A program made the position numbers and the translations under genes. Below the pieces are notes generated by a model, which was given only the letters and a program-made list of their open reading frames with translations, was not told the origin of the DNA and did no database searches. This document shows, in pieces, positions 1 through 8,057 of a DNA stretch of 19,553 bases. The stretch's first letter is position 1. Every line of letters starts with the position of its first letter. This stretch comes from JANWHZ01 sp041487535 (lineage in GTDB: Bacteria > Patescibacteriota > Saccharimonadia > Saccharimonadales > UBA4665): the NCBI GenBank assembly GCA_041487535.1, contig JBGPNM010000015.1:1-19553 (forward strand), read 5' to 3'.

Positions 1-1
1 C

Positions 2-136
2 GATCTCGTACACACTGACGCTGCTGAAGGCAAAGTTTCATCTGTGGTAACACCAATCCCAGGCGAGCAGGTGGGCAAAGTAATTAGCGCTCCAGACGCA
101 AGCGGCCAGGTGCTTATCCTTGTAGCTCTCCAGTAA
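2..136 (+). CDS. C-terminal fragment of an unidentified protein
   Basis: An open frame enters from the left edge and stops at TAA 134-136, giving 44 residues that begin DLVHTDAAEGKVSS and end QVLILVALQ. No start is visible, so only the C-terminus lies in the window. The segment around PIPGEQVGKVISAPD resembles VPSQTVGKALQTFD near residue 1850 of the giant protein downstream, and it also looks like the small beta domains of phage decoration or fibre proteins. It could therefore be the end of a related surface or structural protein. That similarity is short and judged by eye. The function is not assigned. No terminator with a T-run is seen after the stop. Confidence 0.55.
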   Translation, partial: DLVHTDAAEGKVSSVVTPIPGEQVGKVISAPDASGQVLILVALQ

Positions 137-270
137 ATTTCTGGACTCTTTTGAAGTAGGCGTTTTTGTTAGGTAATGCTGCCTAGCCGAAAGCTCTACT
201 GGCAGAAAAGCGTGTCGACAAATTGCAATTTCAAGTAGGTAGGAGCAGTATATTAAATACTAAGGGTACG

Positions 271-351
271 ATGCTGATTGCGCACCCCGCGACTCGGCAG
301 CCCAGTGATGACGAGTGGCAGTCGTTATTTAATTCGCTGAAGGCCAACTAA
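271..351 (+). CDS. Doubtful mini-ORF, 26 residues
   Basis: ATG at 271 opens a frame of 26 residues ending SLKAN and stopping at TAA 349-351. AAGGG at 262-266 lies 4 nt upstream and could serve as a weak ribosome binding site. The same frame is open back to 187, so 55 codons are free of stops and read as protein-like sequence (for example HPATRQPSDDEWQSL). No ATG, GTG or convincing TTG start sits further upstream. It could be a small peptide gene, a decayed gene end or chance. I do not recognise the sequence. Confidence 0.2.
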   Translation: MLIAHPATRQPSDDEWQSLFNSLKAN

Positions 352-444
352 GCTCAGTATGGACCAAAAAGTACTGAACTTTATAGCGTAGTTAGCAAAA
401 GTGAACCGAGCCGCTAATAGTAATTGTGATTAGCATCACCTTAT

Positions 445-473
445 CTAGTTTATATTGTTATATATACAACTAG
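445..473. repeat. Imperfect inverted repeat in AT-rich spacer
   Basis: CTAGTT at 445-450 is the exact reverse complement of AACTAG at 468-473. The inner bases TATAT and ATATA can extend the pairing with a one-base bulge. It is not followed by a T-run, so it does not look like an intrinsic terminator. An operator, protein-binding site or chance AT palindrome are the remaining options. Confidence 0.3.
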
Positions 474-747
474 GATCGGGCTTAAAAAAATCACTTGCTT
501 AAAGAAAAACACCAAATTCAATCTGTATATTATGCCAATGATGTAATAGTAGCTACGTATAGTTTTATTATCGGACAATTTTGGCAGTAATTTTGGTGAA
601 TCATTTTTGTGTTCGGCAGGTCTTGCTTCTTCTAAACTCCGCCGGCATACTTAAAACATGAGTAGCTATAACAAAAAACTGCTCAGGTAGCTTAATACTT
701 CCCGCCGTTATTGCGGCCTGAAGCCAAAAACAAAAACAATACAAAAA

Positions 748-3700
748 ATGCTCGGACAAACATCGCAAAAAGCGAAACTGTTTGCACATGCCCTCAGGAC
801 AGGTATCTTAGGGCTGTTTGCTGTATTTGTCTGCGCGTTATTGTTATCTCTGTTAGCTCCCGGCCGGACAAACGCCGCAACGAGCAGCACCATCAACTTC
901 CAGGCCAGGCTGGAAAACTCCGGCGGCTCTATCGCCCCAGACGGAAACTACAACGTCGAGTTCAAGCTGTTCAATGCCAGCAGCTCATCCGGTTCCTCGC
1001 AAGGTTCGTGCAGCGGTGATGCGAACTGCGAATGGGTAGAAGATTATACATACAACAGCGGTAGCGGCAGCAGCGACGTCAGAGTCCGCGTCGCGAATGG
1101 CTACCTTACGGTCAACCTCGGCTCTATTACGGCATTCCCCGGCATCAATTGGAATCAGCAGCAGTGGCTGACGATGAACATCGGCGGTACTGTGGGCAGC
1201 GGCACCATTACCTGGGACGGCGAAATGAGCCCGCGGCTTTTGCTAAGCGCTACACCATATGCCTTCCAGGCCGGAGCAGTTAGCAGCACCGACGGCAGCG
1301 GCAACATTGGCAGTTTGAGCTTTGGCTCGGTAACGAACAATCCCAGCATTACTTTGCCGAATGCATCCGGCACGGTCTGCCTCCAAAGCACTTCCGCCTG
1401 TGGTTTTGCAACCGGTTCCGGTACGGCTTTCCTGCAGGGCGGCAATAGCTTTAGTGCTGTCGGTGAATTGGGCACGAATGACAGCAATGCTCTGAACTTC
1501 CGTACCAACAACACCGACAAGCTGCAACTGACCACCGGTGGCAACCTCGTATTCCAACAAGCCAGCACTGTTAATATTGCGAGTGCAACCACCGGTATGC
1601 AACTGACTATCCAAGGCGGTGCGGCTACGTCTGGTACCAACGTCGGCGGTAACATATTGCTCCAGGGCGGAGCAGGGGCCAGTACCGGCGCCAGTGGTAG
1701 TGTTATTGTCAAGTCTAATACCAACAACTCGACTACCGCCTTCCAGGTGCAGAATGCCAACGGGACGGCGCTGTTCAGTACTGATACCACTGCACCAGCC
1801 AGCAATTTGCTGACCAATCCTGGATTTGAAGTAAATACTACCGGCTGGCAAGCTACCGGTACCGGTGCCAGCATTGCCCGCAATACGACAGCAGCGGATA
1901 CCTACTATGGTGTGGCAAGCCTGGCCGTGACGCTCGGTTCCGGTTCTGGGACCGGTGCGCAAATAACGCCGACCGGCTACAGCGGCGGCAGTCTGTCGAC
2001 CGGCACCTATACCTTCAGTTTCTATGCGGCCGGCAGCGCCGCATTGAGCGGTGTAGCAGTGAGCGGCTTTAACGGCGGCAGCTGTACCTTGAACAGGACA
2101 AGCGTGCTGAGTGTCAGCGCCTTCGGCTTTGAGCAATACTACTGCACTGTCACCACGACCGGGGCGACTACCGGTAACATCAGTATCACCGTGACGACCG
2201 GCAGCCAGACGCTCTACATTGACGGCGCACAGCTGGTAAGCGGCAGTACCTTGCCGCCCTTCAGCTACGGCAACCTTCAGGTGCGCGGCACGGTTACGAC
2301 GCCCTTAACGCTTGAGAACACAGCTAACTCCAGTTCGGCCTTCCAGATCCTGAACGCTAGCGGTACCAGCATCGTGGACGTCAATACTACGGACGGCACC
2401 ATCGGTTTAGGCACGGCGGCGGCGCAGACCCGGCTGACGGTTGTTGGCGTCGGCTCGGTCGCCACCGTGACCACCACCGATTTGCTGACGGCTAGCGGCA
2501 CCTTTAGCTCCGGTAGTGGCTGGACCACCGGTACCGGTTGGTCAATCGGCAGTGGTGTAGCTACGGCTACAGCCGCCACGGGCAACTTGTCCGGCACTAC
2601 TACGGTCACCAACGGCAGCTCTTCCGGCGCTGTCTTCCAGGTTTCTTTTGACGTGCCGTCGTATACATCAGGCAGCTTCGACATTACGCTCGGCACCGCA
2701 GACGCCGGTGCCGCCATCAACGCAGCCGGTACCGGCCAGGTGGTCTACTTGACCTCATCAGCTGCAAATGCCGCCCTTAACTTCGTACCGACGACCTTTA
2801 CGGGCACCATCGACAACGTTACCGTAAAGCTGGTTACGAATTCGACCCAGGATTTGGTGGTGAAATCAAGCGACGGTAACTCTTCGCCGTTAGATGTTCG
2901 CGCTGGCGGCAGCGGTGCCGAAAACACCTTCGTCGGCAGCCAATCCGGGTGGAATACTATCCCTGTCGCCGGCATTCAGGGAACCGACAACAGCTTCTTC
3001 GGTGATCAGACTGGCTGGAACAACGTCACCGGCGCGCACAATACATTCCTGGGTGACCATGCCGGTTTGAGTAATACTTCTGGTTCGTATAACGACTTCA
3101 CCGGCGATGCAGCGGGCTACAATAACATCAGCGGCTCGTTCAACGTCTTTGACGGATGGGAATCCGGGTATACCAACAGTACTGCAAATTACAACAGCTT
3201 CTATGGATACCAGAGCGGCTTTTCGAATACAACTGGCAGCCAGAATGTTTTCATCGGCAAAGCCGCCGGCTACAGTAACACCACCGGTCAGCTCAATGCC
3301 TACCTTGGATACGCGGCCGGGTACAACAACCTGACCGGTGTAGATATTACAGCTGTGGGTTATCAAGCCGGCCTGCATAACACGGCGGATAAAGGTACCT
3401 TCATCGGCTTCGAAGCTGGCAGGGAAAACACGAGCGGCGCCAGCAATACCGCAATCGGCTACCATGCTATATTCCAGAACACTACTGGACTCCAGAACAC
3501 GGTCTTGGGCTTTGCTGCTCTCGACAACCTAACTGCCGCCAATAACAATACAGCGCTCGGCTACGAGGCTGGCTTCAGTGATGTAACTGGCGGCGGTAAT
3601 GTATTCCTAGGCAGTATGGCGGGTTATAATGAATTAGCCGCAAACAAACTCTATATTGGTAACGCCACGGCCGGTAACGGAACTTCCTCGCTTCTTTATG

Positions 3701-6700
3701 GCAATTTCGCAACAAGCGGGACTAACGGCAAACTGGGCGTTAACGTTGATACGACTAGCTCTGCGCCAGCCTTAAACGCCACGCTTGACGTCCGCGGTAC
3801 GGGTATATATACGACAGGTTCTACCACTGCGCTTCAAGTTCAAGACGGTTCATCTGTCACCAAATTCGACGTCGACACCTCCAACGGCCGCATCGGCATC
3901 GGCACTGCCGCTCCTACCGCCGACCTCAGCTTCGGGGTGGCTGACCGAACGATTAACATCCTGGACCAGACCGCTTCCAATACTGCCGGTAATATCCTGA
4001 CTCTTAACTCTGGTAAAGGCAATGGTTCCGGTGCCGGTGGCCAACTGACCGTCAAAGCCGGCATTGGTGGTGCTACCGGTAACGGCGGTGCCGTCGTAGT
4101 GCAGGGTGGTACTGGCGGTGCTACCAGTGGTACTGGCGGTGCGGCTACGCTCCAAGGCGGCACGGCTATCGGTGCCTTTGCTGGCGGCACGGCTTCGCTG
4201 ACCGGCGGCACGGCTGACGCGACTGCCGGCTCCAACGGTGGTGCCGTAGCGGTCACTGGCGGTGCTGGTACGAGTACTGGTACGGGCGGTGTGGGCGGTG
4301 CCATTACTATTACTGCTGGCAATGCCGGCGGTTCTGGCGACAATGCCGGCGGCAGCATTACGCTGCAGGCTGGCAGCGCGACGGGGATCGGTACGATTGG
4401 CCAAGTCCTGGTTAAGAATGCAGCGAATTCGACCAGCTCGTTCCAAGTGCAGGACAGCAGCGGTAACAGCGTGTTGACTGTTGATACAAGCGGTAGCCAG
4501 GTAGTGCTCGGCAAGACAAGCACGAGTAACGGCACGATTGTGTTTGATGATTCTTCTAATGCTAATACGGTTACCGTTGCATCCGGTAACACTAGTGGAA
4601 CCTATAGCTTAACCTTACCGACGTCGGCTCCCAGCACGAACCAATGCTTGCTAGCTGGCCCCACTACCGCCTCGCTACTCACCTTCGGAACCTGTTCCGG
4701 TGCTGGCAATACGACGCTCCAGCAAGCCTACAACGCTTCCGCCGGCGCCAGTCCTGGTATCGATATGACGAGTACCAACAAAGGCTTTACACTTCAGAAT
4801 GACAACGGCAGCCCCATTACCGGCGAACTCTTCGGTGTTCACGCCCAGACTGCCGCAGGTCTTGGCGCCTCGCTCTTCACGGTCAGTAACAATGGCGTAA
4901 CGCTTGTGAAGAGCCGCGCGGCGAATAACTCCACCTCCGCCTTCCAGGTGCAGGACGCCAGCGCCAACGTTGCTTTCGATGTCGATACGACGAACCTGCG
5001 GGTGGGTATGGGGACAGGTTCACCGCAAGCAACATTCCATCTCGTGTCAGGGACCAGCACTGATAGTATGTATGTTGATCAGTACGGGAGTACCGCACCT
5101 GCCTATATCGGCCGGTCGGCTAACGGAACGGTAGGTAGTCCAACGGCAACCGCGACGGACGACAGGTTAGTGGTACTAGGGGGCAGAGGTTACTTTACCT
5201 CCGGCGGCACTGGATTTGCTAGTCTGTCCAACGGCACGGTTCAAATTCAGGCCGCCCAAAACTTTACTAGTGCTAACCAGGGCACATACATTGCTTTCCT
5301 GACAGCCTCGTTAAATACGACGTCAAAGGTAGATAGATTGCACATTGATCCTGACGGCAACCTTCAGTTCCGCCAAGCCAGTACCATCAACATTAACAGT
5401 GCTACCACCGGCACTCAGCTGAAGATCCAAGGCGGCGCCGCTACTTCCGGTACCAACGTTGGTGGTAACCTGCTGCTTCAGGGCGGTGCAGGGGCCAGTA
5501 CCGGAGCCAGCGGCAGTGTCATTGTGGAGTCCAATACCAATAACTCCACCACCGCCTTCCAGGTGCAGAATGGAAGCGCCAGTTCGATACTGGATGTAGA
5601 TACAACAAACGGCCGCGTGGGCATTGGTTCTGGCAATACCGCGCCGGGCCGGACGCTTGATGTGAGCGGATCGATCGGCGGCAGTACTAGGACCGACGCA
5701 CAGACGAACTGCACGACTACGCAAACTGAATCTACCGCTGCCCTAGCGTACTACTTCTCAAATACGGTGACCGCGAATGACACCTGCACCTTTGATATCA
5801 CCGGTGTGCCTAATACTGAAGGCGGATTGATCTTCATCTCTGCCGAAGCAATCGGCGACGGCTCACATACCTCGAACGTGATCGTGAAAATAAACTCGGG
5901 AGCTACGCCTATCCTTGCAAGCTTTGGTACGTCTAGTGCTACGCCATCAACTAAAAACATCACTGTGGTATATGTGAACGCTAAGTGGAGAACGATGGGT
6001 TCTGTTGGTACCGCCGATACGAATGACCTCGCCGAATGGATTAAGACTACCGGCCGTTTGCCGAAAAACGGCGAGCTGCTGTCTGCTGGCGACAATACAA
6101 CCGCACACCCGTCTTCTGGCAAATATGACAAAGCGGTTATGGGCATCGTATCTACCAACCCGAATACCACCTATGGCCAGCAAACTAATATATCGGTACC
6201 GATGGCCCTAACCGGGCGCGTACCGGCTATCGTTACGTCACTCAATGGTCCGATTGCCCCTGGCGATCCAGTGGTGGCATCTGATCTGGCAGGTGTTGGG
6301 ATGTTGCCAACTGTTCCAAGCCAAACCGTCGGCAAGGCATTGCAAACGTTCGACCCCAGCAGCAGCGTTTGTGTTGATGCAAGTTCGTATAACAGTATCA
6401 TCTGGCCGGAAGATGACGGCAGCAACCAGAATAAGCCATGCTTCCGGGTGCCGGTATCGTCCTTCGATAACGCCACACAGCAAGCTTTGGCAGCGGGCTA
6501 CGGTTTGGCTGGCGCGGACTTTGCCTACGTCGGCAAGATAATGGTGCAGTCCGGTACCGGATTTGCCGACTCGACCGATGTCGCTGTACTTGGTGCGTCG
6601 TCAATCTCAACGACCGTCCTACAAACCCAAGTAAATGATCTTGCATCGCAGCTCAACCAGCTGAGCCAGTCTGCTAAGCTGAGTCAGCCAAACACCTTCA

Positions 6701-7173
6701 CCGGCACGAACGAGAACCAACTCCAGATCCAGGACGCTCAAGGCAATGTACTGTTCAATGCTGATACAGCGCATATGACGATTACTGTTCAGAACATTGT
6801 TGTAGCCGGCACAATAACGGTTAACGGTCACGTGATAACCGCAGGTAACGCGCCGACTTCGGAGACGCTTGCAGCAGCAGGGGTAGACGCACAAAATAAC
6901 AACGATTCTGTCTGCTCAATTAACGGCAACGACACCAACGGTACTATTACGCTGGCTGCCGGTAGCAGCAATACCAAGAGCGGCGCCCAGTGCATCATCA
7001 CCTTTGATATACCGTTTAGTGCTGCTCCTCGCCCGGTGCTCAGCGCGAATGATCAGGGAAGCGTTGGCCTGGGTGCCTACGTTCAGGCCAAGCCGGACAC
7101 CATGACGCTGTACTTCAGCAATGTTCCTCAGGCGAATCATACATACACGCTCAACTACTGGAACTCGCAGTAG
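748..7173 (+). CDS. Giant secreted or anchored repeat protein (2141 aa), adhesin or fibre-like
   Basis: This is probably an exported cell-surface adhesin or fibre; the exact ligand is unknown. Residues 19-37 form a hydrophobic stretch after a basic start, followed by APGRTNA-A, so a signal peptide or N-terminal anchor is likely. Features in order: a CBM-like jelly-roll candidate opening LLTNPGFE...GW (about 352-513) with a degenerate second one (about 577-695); about fourteen 17-residue NTFLGYxAGYxNTTG repeats (726-966); a Gly-rich segment (about 1082-1225); FQVQ-type modules at 332, 532, 1029, 1232, 1399, 1604 and 1992; a DLAEW domain (about 1760-1930); a short coiled coil (about 1953-1980); and a C-terminal beta domain. 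FQVQ/GIGT modules and DLAEW domains of this kind are, from memory, common in CPR surface proteins. The frame is intact with no internal stop. ATG 748 is the first ATG of the frame after TAG 688-690, and no Shine-Dalgarno is visible. Confidence 0.85.
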   Translation: MLGQTSQKAKLFAHALRTGILGLFAVFVCALLLSLLAPGRTNAATSSTINFQARLENSGGSIAPDGNYNVEFKLFNASSSSGSSQGSCSGDANCEWVEDYTYNSGSGSSDVRVRVANGYLTVNLGSITAFPGINWNQQQWLTMNIGGTVGSGTITWDGEMSPRLLLSATPYAFQAGAVSSTDGSGNIGSLSFGSVTNNPSITLPNASGTVCLQSTSACGFATGSGTAFLQGGNSFSAVGELGTNDSNALNFRTNNTDKLQLTTGGNLVFQQASTVNIASATTGMQLTIQGGAATSGTNVGGNILLQGGAGASTGASGSVIVKSNTNNSTTAFQVQNANGTALFSTDTTAPASNLLTNPGFEVNTTGWQATGTGASIARNTTAADTYYGVASLAVTLGSGSGTGAQITPTGYSGGSLSTGTYTFSFYAAGSAALSGVAVSGFNGGSCTLNRTSVLSVSAFGFEQYYCTVTTTGATTGNISITVTTGSQTLYIDGAQLVSGSTLPPFSYGNLQVRGTVTTPLTLENTANSSSAFQILNASGTSIVDVNTTDGTIGLGTAAAQTRLTVVGVGSVATVTTTDLLTASGTFSSGSGWTTGTGWSIGSGVATATAATGNLSGTTTVTNGSSSGAVFQVSFDVPSYTSGSFDITLGTADAGAAINAAGTGQVVYLTSSAANAALNFVPTTFTGTIDNVTVKLVTNSTQDLVVKSSDGNSSPLDVRAGGSGAENTFVGSQSGWNTIPVAGIQGTDNSFFGDQTGWNNVTGAHNTFLGDHAGLSNTSGSYNDFTGDAAGYNNISGSFNVFDGWESGYTNSTANYNSFYGYQSGFSNTTGSQNVFIGKAAGYSNTTGQLNAYLGYAAGYNNLTGVDITAVGYQAGLHNTADKGTFIGFEAGRENTSGASNTAIGYHAIFQNTTGLQNTVLGFAALDNLTAANNNTALGYEAGFSDVTGGGNVFLGSMAGYNELAANKLYIGNATAGNGTSSLLYGNFATSGTNGKLGVNVDTTSSAPALNATLDVRGTGIYTTGSTTALQVQDGSSVTKFDVDTSNGRIGIGTAAPTADLSFGVADRTINILDQTASNTAGNILTLNSGKGNGSGAGGQLTVKAGIGGATGNGGAVVVQGGTGGATSGTGGAATLQGGTAIGAFAGGTASLTGGTADATAGSNGGAVAVTGGAGTSTGTGGVGGAITITAGNAGGSGDNAGGSITLQAGSATGIGTIGQVLVKNAANSTSSFQVQDSSGNSVLTVDTSGSQVVLGKTSTSNGTIVFDDSSNANTVTVASGNTSGTYSLTLPTSAPSTNQCLLAGPTTASLLTFGTCSGAGNTTLQQAYNASAGASPGIDMTSTNKGFTLQNDNGSPITGELFGVHAQTAAGLGASLFTVSNNGVTLVKSRAANNSTSAFQVQDASANVAFDVDTTNLRVGMGTGSPQATFHLVSGTSTDSMYVDQYGSTAPAYIGRSANGTVGSPTATATDDRLVVLGGRGYFTSGGTGFASLSNGTVQIQAAQNFTSANQGTYIAFLTASLNTTSKVDRLHIDPDGNLQFRQASTININSATTGTQLKIQGGAATSGTNVGGNLLLQGGAGASTGASGSVIVESNTNNSTTAFQVQNGSASSILDVDTTNGRVGIGSGNTAPGRTLDVSGSIGGSTRTDAQTNCTTTQTESTAALAYYFSNTVTANDTCTFDITGVPNTEGGLIFISAEAIGDGSHTSNVIVKINSGATPILASFGTSSATPSTKNITVVYVNAKWRTMGSVGTADTNDLAEWIKTTGRLPKNGELLSAGDNTTAHPSSGKYDKAVMGIVSTNPNTTYGQQTNISVPMALTGRVPAIVTSLNGPIAPGDPVVASDLAGVGMLPTVPSQTVGKALQTFDPSSSVCVDASSYNSIIWPEDDGSNQNKPCFRVPVSSFDNATQQALAAGYGLAGADFAYVGKIMVQSGTGFADSTDVAVLGASSISTTVLQTQVNDLASQLNQLSQSAKLSQPNTFTGTNENQLQIQDAQGNVLFNADTAHMTITVQNIVVAGTITVNGHVITAGNAPTSETLAAAGVDAQNNNDSVCSINGNDTNGTITLAAGSSNTKSGAQCIITFDIPFSAAPRPVLSANDQGSVGLGAYVQAKPDTMTLYFSNVPQANHTYTLNYWNSQ
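1543..1755 (+). repeat. 71-residue module, copy A (within the giant gene)
   Basis: Residues 266-336 (NLVFQQAST...AFQVQN) match residues 1538-1608 at 63 of 71 positions by direct comparison, with no gaps. The module ends in the FQVQN motif that recurs elsewhere in the protein. The codons differ at many synonymous positions, for example in the GTNVGGN stretch. Confidence 0.85.
2923..3645 (+). repeat. About fourteen tandem 17-residue (51-base) repeats
   Basis: Residues 726-966 consist of repeats with the consensus N-[TV]-F-[LI]-G-Y-x-A-G-[YF]-x-N-T-[TS]-G-x-x. Most units are exactly 17 residues. The first is longer (22), and two are 16. The pattern recalls YadA-like head repeats (usually 14-15 residues) but has a different period. 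It closes with KLYIGNA at 967-973. Confidence 0.85.
4156..4215 (+). repeat. Three direct copies of GGCGGCACGGCT
   Basis: The 12-mer occurs at 4156-4167, 4183-4194 and 4204-4215, inside the Gly-rich segment, and encodes GGTA each time. It marks local slippage-type expansion of this low-complexity stretch. Confidence 0.7.
5359..5571 (+). repeat. 71-residue module, copy B (within the giant gene)
   Basis: Residues 1538-1608 (NLQFRQAST...AFQVQN) are the second copy of the module at 1543-1755. The eight differences are mostly conservative (V/I, Q/R, I/L), with K/E near the end. Confidence 0.85.
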
Positions 7174-7224
7174 TATCGATAAAATTTCACGGCCGCGCCG
7201 GTGTTTGAAGCGAAATCCTTCAGT

Positions 7225-7253
7225 TTGTCAGCGAGCGTGAAAGGTGGTAGGCT
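7225..7253 (+). promoter_or_regulatory. Possible parAB promoter
   Basis: TTGTCA (7225-7230) is followed after 17 nt by TAGGCT (7248-7253). The -35 box is good (5 of 6) and the -10 box is poor (3 of 6). The start point would fall near 7260. AGAGGG at 7264-7269 would then be a ribosome binding site, although 14 nt from the ATG is long. Confidence 0.3.
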
Positions 7254-7283
7254 TGAAGATAAAAGAGGGTCAGAGATACATAC

Positions 7284-8057
7284 ATGAGCCACATCATTGC
7301 GGTATTGAACCAGAAAGGCGGGGTAGGCAAAACGACGACCGCCATTAACCTTGCCGCATACTTGGCCAGGGAGGGGCAAACAGTACTGCTGATAGACCTC
7401 GACCCCCAGGCCAACTCATCGAGCGGCTTGGGTATGCAAAAAGCTGATGGCGCGCCGGGGACCTATGAAGTTCTTTTGGGCGCAGCCCGGCTGGAGGATG
7501 CGCTGATGGAAGCTGCCGCCAACCTATATGTGCTCCCAACCGATGCCCGGCTGGCAGCGCTTGAAGTGGAGCTGGTATCCCACCAGGGCAGGGAGCATGT
7601 CTTAAAGCGGGCGCTGTCGGTAACCGATTACAACTATATTTTGATAGATTGTCCGCCGGCCTTGAGCTTATTAACAGTGAATGCGCTAACAGCGGCAGAC
7701 AGTTTGCTGATTCCTGTCCAGGCGGAATACTATGCGCTAGAAGGGTTGAGCCAGCTGTTGCAGGTCGTCCAGATGGTGCGTCAGGGCCTGAACCCCCAGT
7801 TGGAATTACTGGGTGTTCTGCTCACTATGTACGATAACCGCACGACGTTGTCCGGGCAGGTCAAACAAGAGGTTGAACGCCATTTCGGCGACAAAGTTTT
7901 TGACATAGTCGTGCCGCGCAATGTCCGTTTAGCCGAGGCGCCGAGTCACGGCAAATCGATCGCCGATTATGACCGTTGGAGTAAAGGTGCCAAGGCGTAT
8001 AAAAAACTTGCGAAACAGGTGCACGAGCGCGTGCAGTCTAAGGGAAAGCGGCGATGA
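7284..8057 (+). CDS. parA: ParA/Soj chromosome-partitioning ATPase
   Basis: ParA is the cytoplasmic ATPase that drives segregation of ParB-bound origin regions by ATP-dependent binding to the nucleoid. The 257 residues carry the deviant Walker A motif KGGVGKT (11-17, with signature lysine K11), the DLDPQAN switch motif near 38-44 and a Walker B-like YILIDCPP. The length is typical of chromosomal Soj-type ParA, which lacks the N-terminal DNA-binding domain of plasmid P1-type proteins. The stop TGA overlaps the parB start by 4 bases (ATGA), which indicates translational coupling. Confidence 0.95.
   Translation: MSHIIAVLNQKGGVGKTTTAINLAAYLAREGQTVLLIDLDPQANSSSGLGMQKADGAPGTYEVLLGAARLEDALMEAAANLYVLPTDARLAALEVELVSHQGREHVLKRALSVTDYNYILIDCPPALSLLTVNALTAADSLLIPVQAEYYALEGLSQLLQVVQMVRQGLNPQLELLGVLLTMYDNRTTLSGQVKQEVERHFGDKVFDIVVPRNVRLAEAPSHGKSIADYDRWSKGAKAYKKLAKQVHERVQSKGKRR

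Larger units (their letters stand above)
137..747. other. Long intergenic region, AT-richer, without a convincing gene
   Basis: These 611 bases separate the left-edge fragment from the giant repeat protein. They are visibly richer in A and T than the flanking genes, most strongly at about 420-600. I see one doubtful mini-ORF (271-351), an imperfect inverted repeat (445-473), and scattered -10-like hexamers without a partner -35 box. No tRNA, rRNA, CRISPR or transposase remnant is apparent. The region probably holds the promoter of the giant gene, but I could not place it. Confidence 0.6.

Noticed and set aside
601..896. Minus-strand open frames opposite the start of the giant gene
   Set aside because: They are short, overlap the signal-peptide coding region and have no supporting motif.
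2923..3645. Regular 51-base spacing as a possible CRISPR array
   Set aside because: The repeats are coding, diverged at DNA level and lie in frame within one long gene; there are no identical repeats with unique spacers.
1155..6900. Long open frames antisense to the giant gene (for example 1155-1883, 1243-2136, 3840-4592)
   Set aside because: They follow from the Thr/Gly/Ser/Ala-rich codon composition of the sense strand, have no start signals and give low-complexity Val/Ala/Pro-rich translations.
7190..7200. CGGC-CGC-GCCG hairpin after the giant gene as a terminator
   Set aside because: The stem is short with a 3-nt loop and is followed by only three T residues.
7185..7242. TTTCAC (7185-7190) and GTGAAA (7237-7242) as a parS site next to parA
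   Set aside because: The half-sites match the canonical parS arms, but they are separated by 46 bases instead of being adjacent, so they do not form the 16-bp palindrome.
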